From assembly GCF_932294415.1 (NCBI RefSeq), contig NC_065542.1:55052406-55116405 (forward strand): DNA of 64,000 nt, written 5' to 3'. Source of the DNA: Quercus robur. Taxonomy: Eukaryota > Streptophyta > Magnoliopsida > Fagales > Fagaceae. The position numbers and the translations under genes are program-made. The notes under the pieces are model-generated. The model did not search any database, had not been told where the DNA came from, and saw nothing but the letters and a program-made list of their open reading frames with translations. This document shows positions 36,787 to 50,100 of this stretch, piece by piece (the first letter of the stretch is position 1; every line of letters begins with the position of its first letter).

Positions 36787-37475
36787 TGTGGGGCCCGGCC
36801 CAAAAATGATGGGCTATTCCAAGCTCAGGCCCGTCCGAGGAGCGTCCTGTCCAACGAAAAGCCTCGTATGAAGCGCTATTCAACCCCAATAGCGTCAAGG
36901 AAAACTTTCCGAGGAGTAACTCCTCCTCGGACATCGTGAAGCCCAGACTAGAGACTTGCCCCAGCCACACCAGCTCGTCTTCCCAGCATATAAAATGAAT
37001 TAAATTCGAAATATCTCACGGAAGGCTACCACCACATTAATTGCGCCCCAACCACCCTCTTGGCCGCATTAATGAGGAAAAGACCCCTGAACAGTACCGC
37101 CTTGGCCTCTGCAACTCACAAAGGGTCTGATGAGGGCGTCTGATGGGACAGGTGCTCGAGTGGGTGCTTGGATGATTAACAGGTGTAAGGCTGGGATGAA
37201 AAGAAGGAAAATATATAATGTATGGGAGTCCCTCAAAGAAGGGGACGGATGGAACGGTAGGAGAAACAAAGAAAAGAAATAAAAATCAGATTGGAGGAGT
37301 CCTTCTTCACGTTCTTATTTTCTCTTTCTGCAAACAGTACACTACATGCATTGGACCTGTTAGTTTCACTGAGGCCAAGTTCTTTAACCCATTCTCTACA
37401 AATAATCATTGTGGGTTGCGCTTTGGGCCAGGGCCTGATCAACACGAGTTGGGCCAGGAAAATCGTGCAACCACA
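36787..37475 (+). mobile_element. Solo LTR (689 bp) with 5-bp TSD
   Basis: Starts TGTGGGGCCC and ends CAACCACA; TSD agttt at 36782-36786 and 37476-37480. It aligns over most of its length with the reverse complement of the solo LTR at 8281-9060 (gcaactcacaaag, gggacaggtgctcgagtg, cattctctacaaat). It contains the palindrome ccgaggag-taac-tcctcctcgg. No internal region or partner LTR. Confidence 0.87.
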
Positions 37476-37480
37476 AGTTT

Positions 37481-37598
37481 ATTATTGTTATTTTTACTTT
37501 TATTTTAGGTTTCAAATTTATTTGGTAAACTGAACTTCTTACCGTAAAATCTTGGCAAAATACGTGATTGCATATACCATGTGTCACACTAACTCCAA

Positions 37599-37629
<31 letters not shown>

Positions 37630-37764
37630 TTTAAAATTTTTAATTTAGTTTTCAAAAATTGTTGTAAATTGAGTGTAGGGGATTCGAATCTTGAACCTAC
37701 TCATAAAAAGATCAAACAACACTATATATCTTGACAATAGATAAGTGATATTTAGTTTAAATTA

Positions 37765-37796
<32 letters not shown>

Positions 37797-37960
37797 CCAA
37801 AATTCAATAAGGACTATCACGAAATAGTACAGATGGTTCAATATCTTCCGTTTCACATTCTAATTATTTTTCAGTAACATTGCAGTTAGAAATGCATTAC
37901 ATAGAAAAAGCTCTTGCTCCCCCCTAGGCCATGGCCTAGGTCCCTAATGAGGAAATAAGT

Positions 37961-38012
<52 letters not shown>
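37481..38012. other. Spacer with three TA microsatellites
   Basis: (TA)n tracts at about 37606-37630, 37771-37795 and 37966-38012; the last is the insertion target of the LTR element. Bases 37911-37962 (ctaggccatggcctaggtcc...gaggaaataagtgttt) are repeated imperfectly at about 41428-41480, on the far side of that element. Confidence 0.55.
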
Positions 38013-38015
<3 letters not shown>

Positions 38016-38696
38016 GGGGCCAGAGAATTCATGACCTAGGCTCGCTCTACATCAGGGCCCAAGGCCTAAATCGAGGAGACCTATTGCCAAGGACGCATAG
38101 TGAAAGTCCCAAAGAAAGGCCCAAGGGTGGTGCCGAGGACGATTTCACGCCTAGCATCCCACAAGACACCTAAAGAAGAAGGACGAGTTTAATGCAGGGA
38201 CAAGACAAGTGAAAAGGCTGCCAATACTGTAATAAAGAACTCTGCGTCCGACAGGCCCATGCTCTTGACCATGCTATTTAACCTTTACGTCTACTTCCAA
38301 CCACTTGAGGTATGGGCTGATAGGACAAGTCCCCTTCCCAGAAGGTAAAGCTTACACGTGGACCCTAAAAAGGGGGAGGAACACGGGTATAAAGGGAAAC
38401 GAAAGCCAAGAGGAAGAGGGGGAGGGGGGGGAGAAAAAGGGGGAGGATGGGAAGAATTAGATGCTCCTTGGACTAAGTCCGAGGAGCCAAACCCTTCGGG
38501 CTACATCGATGTAGGGCTTGGCTGTTCAGGCCAAACCCACTTCTGCATGAGCTCCTCTAAAATCAGGACCAGATCGTTACCCAACGATCAAAGGCAAGCC
38601 TTTTAAGCCCACTCTCTACAAATCATATTGTGAGGACCCTTTTACTTACAAGCCCAACGTCATTCTTGAGCTGTTAAACTATCGTGTCCCTACAAT

Positions 38697-38714
38697 TGGC
38701 GCCGTCTGTGGGAA
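38697..38714 (+). promoter_or_regulatory. Primer-binding site complementary to tRNA-Lys(UUU)
   Basis: TGGCGCCGTCTGTGGGAA is the exact reverse complement of the 3' 15 bases plus CCA of the tRNA-Lys(UUU) gene at 19515-19587 (18 of 18). In LTR elements this site anneals the tRNA that primes minus-strand DNA. Confidence 0.93.
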
Positions 38715-38950
38715 GCTTGCGCGTTGGCGCCGGTGGTGGTGGAGTCAAGTCTCTGTCAAGCAAGGGTCTGCAACAGCTCCATCATTTCCAGCAACACGCT
38801 GTTGTTATTCCGACATAAATTTCTGCTAGGGGCTACGCCTCGCAGTGTCAATGGCACGGACAACTTTAGGGGCTTCCAACATCAAGCTAAGCCCCCCCCC
38901 CCCCCCCCCCCCACTTTGGTCGAGGGGCTAATTTTCGAAGAAAAGAAAAA

Positions 38951-39217
38951 ATACAAGTTTTGGACAGAACCAAGGCCTTGTATGGTTCTCGGACTCAAGC
39001 CTATGGGGAAACCAGCTACTTAAAAGAGAAACTACAAGTTTTGGACAGAACCAAGGCCTTCTATGGTCCTCGGACTCAAGCCTATGGAGAAACCAACTAC
39101 TTAAAAGAGAAACTACAAGTTTTGGACAGAACCAAGGCCTTGTATGGTCCTCGGACTCAAGCCTATGGGGAAACCAACTACTTAAAAGAGAAACTGCAAG
39201 TTTTGGACACAACCTGA
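38951..39217 (+). repeat. 81-bp tandem repeat inside the LTR element
   Basis: About 3.3 copies with exact 81-bp spacing (tacaagttttggacagaacc at 38952, 39033, 39114 and, diverged, 39195). 81 is 27 codons, so open frames persist on both strands (LYGPRTQAYGET on plus, WFPHRLESE on minus). The coding value is doubtful because the element has no recognisable gag or pol. Confidence 0.9.
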
Positions 39218-41348
39218 ACGTTATGTGGCACTTAGAATCTGCCCCGGAGAGGAGTTACCCATTGATAGTAGGGTTAACCCATAGGCTGAATGGGATCCCC
39301 AGTCTACCCTCGGGTCCTTAATACCAAGGGAACTGATGCGACTATCATAGGGCGAAGTATTATCAAGAACACGCCCAATGTCCCTCACTGCTCGGCAACC
39401 CTCTCGGACGGTTTATTTAGGATTTATTGTTCCTGGGCGGTCGCCTTGCGCACGTTGCGGAGCACTCAGCTGTTATCTCGGTTAGTATTCATAAGTTTAA
39501 TCTACTGTGAGTTAGCATGATTATACTTGATATTGTTGATAAGTTCGAATTAAGAGGATTATGTTTCAAGGATTCCTGCTCTAAGTATCATTAAAGGAAA
39601 ATGTAAATGTAGTATCCCATTCACAAAGTAGTTATTGCAGAAAAAGAAAAATATTCAAAAGGAAACAAACTCATTTCTTATTAAGACAAAGAAACAATAC
39701 AGCGTACAATGAAAGAGCTTAAATAAGCTCATACTGAAACTAACTACATAAGCGAAAAGGAAAAAATACAAGGGAGTGAAGAAAAAGCCGAAGAAGAGAT
39801 GCAGACAAGTGACGTGCTGCCGTTCCAAAATTTTGTCTAAGGAAACCATTCCTCAATACTTTTACATGCCTATAACTCAGGCAGCAAAAGAGCCCAACTT
39901 GGGGCTAGCACCGTTGAAGAAAAGGTTCAGAGAGCCCAACTTGAGGCCAACACCATTGAAGAAAAGGTGCAAGGAGCCGGAAGTTAATGAGCCTCCACGT
40001 AACCACGCCTGCGATAAAGCAGATGGCGCTGATGGCGGAAAATCTTACTTCTGACGCACCAAGAATCTGATGCGACTAGTACCTGCTTCGGATTTTGACT
40101 GAAAGAGGGAGGAATACCATTCCTTCCTTGTCAAAACGGAAGATTATCTTGAATCTGTGCCTCCCTTGTCCAGGCCACACCACCTTGAGTCTCGGAAAGA
40201 CCCGGCGCCTCTGTGGCGGGTGTAAATCCTTTACCCCTGTCCGTATCTCAAACATATTGCACTAAGGATATGGAGGCTGTGATTATAGCTGAAGGTTTGT
40301 GACTCTGAAGAAAGCCAAAGGGTTTGTATGCAAGGAGAATAACCTCCTATCCTACTTATATAAAGGGTAGGGTGGTGGCATTTAATTCGTGCAGCTTTCC
40401 AAGGAGTGCTACGGACAAGGCAGGTTTGGGCTCAATTTCCAACACCATCCGCAACCGTAGGATCTCAAGATCCTCGTGAAGGCGCGCTTCGATTGCTAAA
40501 ACGTCAGAGTACTCCACGTGGGTGAAAAAATGAAGGAATGACTCTTAACTTAGCACGTCTCCCATGTAAATGTAAAAACACAAGTATGAGTGGAGTACAG
40601 AATTTGAACGAGCCGTGATGTGGGCCCAACGTCACCAAAACCCTCATTCCCAACTAAAAAGTCGGGCAGCAGGATTTTGAGGGGCTATTGTGGGGCCAGA
40701 GAATTCATGGCCCAGGCCCGCTCTACATCAGGGCCTAAGGCCTAAACCGAGGAGACCTATTGCCGAGGACGCATAGTGAAAGCCCCAAAGAAAGGCCCAA
40801 GGGTGGGGCCGAGGACGATTTCACGCCCAGCATCCCACAAGACACCTAAAGAAGAAGGACGAGTTTAATGCAGGGACAAGACAAGTGAAAAGGCTGCCAA
40901 TACTGTAATAAAGAACTCTGCGTCCGACAGGCCCATGCTCTTGACCATGCTATTTAACCTTTACGTCTACTCCCAACCACTTGAGGTATGGGCTGATAGG
41001 ACAAGTCCCCTTCTCAGAAGGTAAAGCTTACACGTGGACCCTAAAAAGGGGGAGGAACACGGGTATAAAGGGAAACGAAAGCCAAGAGGAAGAGGGGGGG
41101 AGAAAAGGGGGGAGGATGGGAAGAATTGGATGCTCCTCGGACTTCCAAACCCTTCGGGCTACATCGATGTAGGGCTTGGCTGTTCAGGCCAAACCCACTT
41201 CTGCATGAGCTCCCCTAAAATCAGGACCAGACCGTTGCCCAGCGATCACAGGCAAGCCTTTTAAGCCCACTCTCTACAAATCATATTGTGAGGACCCTTT
41301 TACTTACGAGCCCAACGTCATTCTTGGGCCGTTAAACTATCGTGTCCC

Positions 41349-41357
<9 letters not shown>

Positions 41358-41393
<36 letters not shown>

Positions 41394-41782
41394 ATAATAA
41401 TGAGTTGGACATTACTTGGCAAAGTTCTTGTTCCCCACCCTAGGCCTTGGACTAGGGCCCCAAATGAGGAAATAAGTGTTTTTTTTTTAAATAAATAAAT
41501 AAGCGAGTTGTAATTTTTTTTCCTCTCTTTTTAAGAGTCCAAACAATTGAGTAATGTTTGAAATACTATATAATTTATTACATATATTTTACAAATTGTT
41601 GTGTCACTAATCACATCCAGTGCACTTATGCCACCTTGTTCTATTTCGGTGTTTCGGACAAATTCTAGATTTTGAACTCTTCCAAACTATGTTGGATTTT
41701 CCTTTTAAAATGTTGAAGACCAAATTCATCATTTGACTAATTTTATTCTCATATCATATATAAAATTTTGTGTTGCTTAATT

Positions 41783-41826
<44 letters not shown>

Positions 41827-42597
41827 GTGTAATCTTGAAACAATACATCAATAATGGAATATTTCGTTCCAATAATAAATTCAGAATGGCCTTCAAAATG
41901 GAATTCAAAACCTTAGTTGAAGTGCCACCAATCACATTTTTTTCCACATTAGTTTATAAGCTTTTGTAGTAAAGTTTGTCGTAAGTTAGCATTTTTTCAA
42001 ATATATATATAGAATAATAGTAATCCAATCAAATCACCATTAAGTGAATAAAAAGTGCTAATTAGTTCTAATAAACATTAAATAATGAATGTTTGAATAA
42101 ACTTTTTAATATTAATGTCAGTAAGGCCTTTACAGTAAGACTTATAGTATCCTCAATATCACTCAACTGAATTAGTCATATTAAACCTCAAGAATAATGA
42201 ATTTTAAATATTAAAAAAAATATAAAACAATAAAAAACTTTGATTGTTAATTAATATACTAAATATTATTTAAGCAATAGTTAAATATTAATAAAAAATC
42301 AATTTAAAATTTTCGCCTTAAAACCTTAAATTATATGGTGTAAACCCTGATTACAGAATGAATCCAGATCACATCAGCAACTTTTAAATTCATTCTCGGG
42401 TATCTATCCGTCCATCTATATCTATATCTAAACAGCGGACCCAACTCCCAGGATATAAAAGCGGATGCAATTAACGCTTAATCCGTTTAACCCATTTTGG
42501 TCAGAATGGTGACAGCACCTTGGGCTTGGTGATATCATAGTTGAGTATTTGGTCTGTAGTACATCACATATCAAACTCTATTTTGAGTGGACTTTTT

Positions 42598-42640
<43 letters not shown>

Positions 42641-42911
42641 GCAACGATTAAGTCCAAAAGACAGCTTCATAAAAAGCAGTAAATCATTACATTAGAACTT
42701 CTACCTCTGTTGCAAGCTAACAATTTCACATCGGTTTGACATCAATAATGCACTTGGTTAAGCAACTGTCAGCAATACAGGCATTAAAAAGGGGGGGAAA
42801 AACGTTATGCAGACTTGAGCATTCAAAACAGGCCTGCTAACATGCAATTGTTGTACCGAAATAATCATACATGGAACACATCCGGAAAATAACTGGCTCC
42901 CCTCTCTTATG
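41358..42911. other. AT-rich intergenic DNA and probable SAM-gene 3' UTR
   Basis: TA microsatellites at 41353-41390 and 41783-41821; (CT)n at about 42603-42638. The part nearest 42912 is probably 3' UTR of the minus-strand SAM-domain gene. Confidence 0.45.
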
Positions 42912-45900
42912 TCAGGCTCTGGATTCCAAAGCTAAAATTATCTTCTTTCTTGGACCCTGAAACCAAACCGAATTGAAACTTAGGAATTGATATTAAAAAA
43001 AAAGAAAAGAAAAGCCACACTTCAGCCAATAGGAAAAGAACAAAATAAGAATAATAGTAATAACAACATGTGATTGATCACCAACGAGCCTAACAGAACA
43101 AAAATGACGACATTCTTTTAGATTTTGAACTTTAAAATTGCCTGCAACAATTAGCATAAATACATAATACAACTATACAAAGGGAAAAGAATTTCACAAG
43201 AAGGCATTGTAATAACAAAAAGGTACCACCTATGGGTGAAAAGATTGGATAAAGTAAGCTGTAATAATTTGGATAGACGCGGCAAAAGATCATGGCTGCT
43301 GCATTAGCATGTGACTGATCAGACAAATAGATCTTTGTGTGTAGAAAATGGCAAAGGAAAATGACCAAAATGAAGAAGGGGATAAGAAGCATTGCCAGCT
43401 GCAACTTTAGTACTAGGCAGAGTTCAGTCAAATAATACATTCTATATTCTACTGAATCAATAATTTCTGATGACAAACCACATCATCAATATAGCTCAAT
43501 CTGAAAGAATTATATCTGGGCAAGAATGCTAAATACGTCAAGTCAGAAAGACTTATCCAAACTGATACTTGGAGTCATTCTAAAAAACAAAACTAGCAGA
43601 TGCTACAACACAACCCCAAGAAAATATCGAGAACCAAAAACCTCCCCCCTCACCACAGGGCGCCAAAAATTAGCTCCTATTCAAATGGAAAAGATCTACT
43701 GATAATCAGGGTAGGATCATTAGGTTGGAGAATGTGCCCTGCATAGGAGCCTCAAATGTCAAAAACTTGACAGTTGTATGAATGGCAACAACAAAAACCA
43801 AATCTTAGTTCCAAAAATTTCGGAGTCAACTATGGATCTTCAATAGACTAATCAAGGTCAACCACATGCATTCTTCTCAGCCATTTTATTCTATCTGAAA
43901 TCATACTTTTTGTAACCTCTTTATTGACATGTCCTTTTCTACTACTTCTACCATAGTTATTTATTTAGGTCATCCTCTATCTTTTTTCATTACTTCAACT
44001 CAAATCAACTAACTCTACACTAGTGCATTAATCACTCCTGTACACATGACCAAATCATCTCATGTGACTCCCTCATCTTTTCATCAATAGAGGCCACTTC
44101 AATTTTAAAGTAAATTTCCTCAATTCAAATCCCATATTTCCTTGTATTTTCACTTATCCATCTTAATACGCTCTAGATCAAGTCACGTACTGTGCTATCC
44201 TGCACTACCTAACCCAGCTCAAATGTTTCTCTCTCTCATCCCATCTGACCTGGAATTAGGATTGAAATAGATTTTTTTTTTTAAAAGTGATCTTTCCTTA
44301 TATTTCGACTTATCCATCTTAAGAAAAAGGCAATTGTAGGGGTACAAATTTTACTACCACGCAATTACAAACTGACAGTCATTTGAGAAATTGAGATAAT
44401 ATAAGTGTAATAAGTGATTACTACTGTCTTTACACCCCAAGTACCCAAATTCAGGGGACTCATTCTATACACAGCTTGACAACTCAACAGTCAACAGTCA
44501 CCTCAATTTGTAACTTTTATAGTACCCTAAGCATCGCTCTTAAAAACGTTGTTGATCTCTGAAACAGCCTTCAAAGCATGCTGAGATTAACAATAAATCT
44601 GTCATATTTATGACAAGATGTTCAACTTCTAAAAACTTTTACTATGACGTTTGTTCAAATATTTTTTCTGCTTTTATCTTCTTTCTAAAATAGTTGACAG
44701 GAAAAAAGATGTTATTTTGTAAATTCATTACAACTACCAGCTTAGAGAAATGTGATTAATTATCTTTAGAATTTAGAACCAACCACTAACTAATATACCC
44801 TAGATATTACTGAAATTAGTACTGATAGTTCCACCTATAAATGAATTTAGTTCATGTGTATAGTTAAAATTATTTTAGAATTTACAGTTGTAATCAATTA
44901 TTCAATATATGGTTTCTGCTCATGCAGAAAATTCATGCTTCCATAGGGACACAAGATGTGACATAACTCAGATAGTGGTCAACCCAGATCAACTCAGAAA
45001 AACTAAAGAACCTGACATCAAATCTGGTTTCTGTGAGAGAACAACTCAAAGTCCAGAGCAATGGGGGGTCAAACTGAAACCCTAAACCTAAAGACAAAAT
45101 AGAAGAAAACAAAGAAATCCAATTTGAAATTTTGTTCTCCGAATCTCCAATCTAAATTACAATGCTGGGATGGCACATAAAAATAGTGTTAGTACCCTAG
45201 GTCTACAAGTTACATATTTGAATCCACTTTACAAGAACCTTTATAAAGAATCAGTTGACTGGTGACAAAGGATAGATGGGTTTGCACTTCTAATGATTTG
45301 GATGATATGTTACTGCTGGAAAACAGTTTTGAAAACCAAGTGGTAAGGGACCTTAGGGATTTCAGCAGGAATAAAGACTTGGGTCTGGGTTAGTTCACCA
45401 CGATCTTTTCACTTCCAAAAGTATTACTTACAACATTACTTTTTTATTTTTATTTTATTTATAGGTAGATAGCAGGGATGCGGTGGGGTTCAAAATGGTA
45501 AATCCATTTTGCAGGTTGAAATTAGGTTTTATTTAGAATAATTTTGAAAAGTTGTTCTCAGTGTTGGTAAAAGTGTGAAGAGCACTAAAGCACAGAGGCC
45601 TCTTGGAGCCTAGGCGCAAAGTGTGAAGCGCACGACTGATTGAAGTGAAGCGTACATTTTTTTAAAAATTTACTAAATTTAAAAATAATTATTAATGGGC
45701 AATACAACAATCAAATTATCATGTAAAATGAAATAAAACATTTTATACAATTCATATAACATTTATCTAATCCCAAATTTTGCAACTTTAATACAAAAAT
45801 TGCAAGTCAAGTCATTTTTTATTTTTTGGATCAGCTAGTTATGACTACTTCCGTGTCATTTTCTTTCTTAAATCTCCATTGGCCATAATGCCCTATGACT

Positions 45901-47082
45901 AATTGCCAATATTAGTTAATAATTTAATCAGTTAATAAGTCTATAGAGATTAGTCAATATAAGTCTAAATGCTATGTTCAACAACTAATAAAGTAACTAT
46001 AGAATTACCACAAATATATTATATCATACTTTTTTTTTCATGAATTAGCTAAGAATTTCAGGACATAGCAGTATGGTAATTGGTACCAAGCAGATATTCA
46101 AAAGGGAAAAAAAATAAAATAATAATAAGAAGCAAGGGTGGGTTACTATTTTTGGGAGAAAAAAACCAAGAAAAAAAAAATAGAGAAGAAATAGGGGGTT
46201 GTGGGTTTCATCCTTTCAGGACAGTAAGTTACAATCAAAATATGTTTTTTGATAAGTTACACAAAAAATATGCCAAATCAAAGGTTTATATCAATAATGT
46301 TAAGATCCTATAGTTTTAATTCCATATTGGTTTATTTTTTTGAAAAATATAAATAGTGCCAAAAAGCACGCTTTGAGCTTTTTGAAAAAGTGCAAAAATG
46401 CGTGCCTAAAGCGTACTTCTTTGAATGCACCTTGCTTTAGAGGCAAAAAGCGCTAGAGCCTTGGGGCTTCACACTTTGCGCTTAAGTGCGCTTTTACCAA
46501 CACTTGTTCTTCTTTGTCTTAAAAAAAGATGGTCAGGGGAGAAGTCAAAATTTAAGTACCCTTCCTAACATAGATATATGAGATGTGCCACAAATCCAAC
46601 ATTTTCTTCCTCCTCTTCTTTGTTTGGGTCATTGCTATGAGAAGTTCCACAAATCCAATGTTAAGACAAAAGAAATGCAACATTAAACTACATATGTTGG
46701 GGCAAAGTTTCATTGGGTTTACCATTGGTATGCCTAGAGCCTTGAGGTCATCATCAGTCATGTGTACTAGGGCAGTCATGTCAACCTCCACAAACCGAAA
46801 GGTAAAGTTAAGTCAAGCCTGAAAGTAGAGATAGAAAACAACAAATATAGTAGAGAATTTTGCAAAACACAAGAAGCAGGAAAAATCTTCATACTTCCTC
46901 TGCTTGAAAAGTAATAAGATACTTTTCGAGACCCAAAGAGTTCAAAAAGTCATCCACTGATGTACCAGCCTGCACAAAAAGAAGCAGGACTCAGAAACTA
47001 TGTGGAACTGTAGTAATGTATTTGTATTGATGCATAGAAGGTCCACTAGAAGACTAATCACTACTTTAATAGTGTAGGTTAT

Positions 47083-47142
<60 letters not shown>

Positions 47143-50100
47143 GAGCTCCTGGTACCAAGATTGATCAAGATACACCTCCACTTTACCCAGTTTAATCCCC
47201 AAAAATTACTTTCATGCAAAGAGGGTTGTTTTGGCTGATCAAGCTAAAGCAATAAAGATATGTGCACGGCATAATTATAATACAGACCATGTTTTTCAAT
47301 TACTTTCTAAATTTTTGACCCACTAGCCACTTGGACGGTTGGACCAGGGGCTAACAATAAAGGGACTCCTGTTGCATAAGCATGATAGTAGCAGGATCAC
47401 CAAATCTCTGAGATACCCCAGGGAAGTGCTAGCCAATGGGCTCCAACTCAAATAGCACCTCCTCCCCTCATAACAAGGTGGAGGGTGAGGTTGTGGATTC
47501 AAGATCAATGTCAAAGGGCTGTTTTCAACTTTACTGATACGACACACAACACAAGCATTTCATAAAAGTTTTCTTTCAACTTTAATATTACAATAATTGA
47601 AGAATTGGAATTTTTAATAGCTATCATTACTCTACGGTAAAGTCTAGGAATTTTACTTAATAATGCAATCTCCCCCTGCTTTGGTCCACTACTGACTGAT
47701 AGCAAAAGAATCAATCTTTTTTGATAAGTAATGAAATTTTATTGATATAAACAAATATAACAGACCATGAGGACTGACTATGCAAAACAGATACCCAATC
47801 CAAAGAGTTCCAAAGAAAAATAATTTGAGTTCAGCCATAGTTTTCTCTATATTTTTAAAGCTCTGGTTATTTCTCTCCCTCCACAAGCACCATATCAAGC
47901 AATGAGAGGCCCAAAACCCAAAATGTCCTTGCCAACAAGCTAGCAACTCGACAACAGTCTTTGGCATCATCTAACAAATTCTAAAAAACCCAACACCTCA
48001 GACCATAAGTCTGTAACAATAGAGCAGTTTAGTAATAGGTGATCTACTGATTCACCTTTGTGTTTGCACATATAACACCAATACGAAATCCAAACATTAT
48101 TTCTCCGTGAATTATCAATCATCAAATTTTCCCCAAGGAAATGATTGATCACTATTGCAAAGCAGAACCTGATAGTAGCCACTAACTTTAAATCCCTTTT
48201 TCATATCTGATTTCCAGCACAGTTTACCTCTGAAGTAGGGATTTTGTAGGGACTTCTTCCAATTGTTCTTGAAGAATGATGGAGCATTCTCTTCACTTAG
48301 TTTATTAGCAAAAATGATTGCAATGCAAGGTAGGTTTAAAAGGTGGAACCATCCTCATCATTTTGCTTTGGCAATAAGGGTTTTATTTCTCTTCTCTAAC
48401 TAATAAACAGACCAGACCAATTACACGTCTAAAGTGTGACTAGGAAAACACACACTGAAACCAATACAATATCTTCTTCAGTTCTCCATGTTTTATTTCT
48501 CACTATAAAGTGCATCCTTTTTTTTGGTCTGTGGATAAAGTTATTTTTATACCCACCCTAATACTTTCCAAATCCTTAGTCCACCCCTATTTCTTGAGAT
48601 ACCTAAGGTATAATATAGCATTTTGTGACTAGTGCATTGACAGTAATCTGTAAAGCAAGTCCTAGTGAAACATGCACAATTAAATGATGTAACAAAAATT
48701 ACATAGGTTACCAAGTGAAACTATTTGCCCCTTCAACCCACACCCACCACCCCCCCAAAAAAAAAAAAAAAAACTAAGAACAAAAACTATATTCTGGTTC
48801 TAATTTTTTTTACCTGATAATGCATACATGTATTATTTTAAAAATGCATAACAATGCCCTACCATATAATGATAAGAAACTATACTAAAAGAATAATATA
48901 TATATATATATATATAATAGAACTAAAAAAACTCCCACCTAAACATGCACAAAAACTAAACTAATATATTAATCTAGCAAGTAGTTCTGAACGGCACAGT
49001 GAGCGAAAAAAAAAGATTCATGCCTTTTTTCTAGGAGCAGGGTTGGTGCCCTTTTTGAGCTCTGGTGCAGGGACCTCAGCTACGCTCTTCCTAGTAGGCC
49101 TCTGAGCCTCCAGCTTTCGCTTTGGGGGATCAATGTTCATTGGTTGTGTATCATTCAGGCCAGTTAACTTATCACGTAGATCCCTAACACCTGAAAGAGA
49201 CCCTCTTTGAGATGCTTGTCCAAGACTTTTCTTTTGAAGCTTTAAACGGAGATCTCGAGCCCCAACCTTGTTGTCTTCATAAGCCATAAAAACCACATAA
49301 AGAAGGTTAGTGATATGATGCCCACAAAAGAGAGCAGGCTCTAGTTGCATTATAGAAAGAATGCATACTTGAAATTTGAGGTTCATCTTCATTATAAAGA
49401 TCATGTTCCCACTTGTCATCTTGCCTTTGCCTGAAAAAGAGATTTCATTGACACAATTATTTTTAATAATATTGTTGGCCTCAATAATTTAGAACTTGAC
49501 CAATTAAGACAAAAAAGAAAAAAAGGAGAGAGATGGAATGAGAATATTATCTATAATAATAATAATAATAATAGCCACTTGATGAACCAGAAAGCAAAGT
49601 TGACACTACAATCCAACAGATAACTCATAGACTCCAAAATTCAAACCAGAAATTGATAAAAACAAGGGCATCCAGCAGCGTGTTAGACAAATCCTAGAGA
49701 GTGTATGCACAATGGTCCTCTAAACTCTAGCAACACCTACAATACAATGTTTGATTAAGACTTAAGAGTATCCAACAAAGGTAGGTATGCAATACCAAAG
49801 GAAAATTTTCTAATAAGCTTCAAACTGTTATTGCAGGATGATGTGGAATGTAACTGGCAGCCCCTTTGAAGGCTTATAACAGGCAAGAGAAAGCTGCTTC
49901 TAGTGCTCAATAATTAATTTGGGAAGTTTCTGATAAAGAAGATCTTTCATCGAGTCTTATCTATTGTTTATTTTTGTTGGATAAGCTTTAATTTATTTAT
50001 AGTATTACAAGGACAATTTGGTGATTTCCAATTTTTTGGAAAAGTATTCCTTGATGGTACCAAAGGCCCATGAGTCTTATTGATAAGAGAAGTTAAATAT

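Larger units (their letters stand above)
38013..41352 (+). mobile_element. Complete non-autonomous LTR retrotransposon primed by tRNA-Lys
   Basis: LTRs 38013-38694 (682 bp) and 40689-41352 (664 bp) begin TGTGGGGCC and end GTCCCTACA. They are closely similar, with a small deletion in the second (near 41141). TSD tatat on both sides (38008-38012, 41353-41357), inside a TA microsatellite. Primer-binding site 38697-38714 lies two bases after the 5' LTR; ggattttgaggggctat precedes the 3' LTR. LTR TATA box gggtataaagg near 38390. The 2-kb interior codes for no gag, protease, RT or integrase. It holds a poly(C) run, an 81-bp tandem repeat and a 42-bp tandem repeat (39889-39973). Mobility would need proteins in trans. 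Confidence 0.93.

Noticed and set aside
38358-39217. Short plus and minus ORFs in the LTR element as genes
   Set aside because: They fall in LTR or tandem-repeat sequence, are open on both strands, and show no known domain.
47323-47970. Minus-strand ORFs as independent proteins
   Set aside because: The right part is LINE ORF2 debris; the left part has no homology and overlaps SINE-like sequence.
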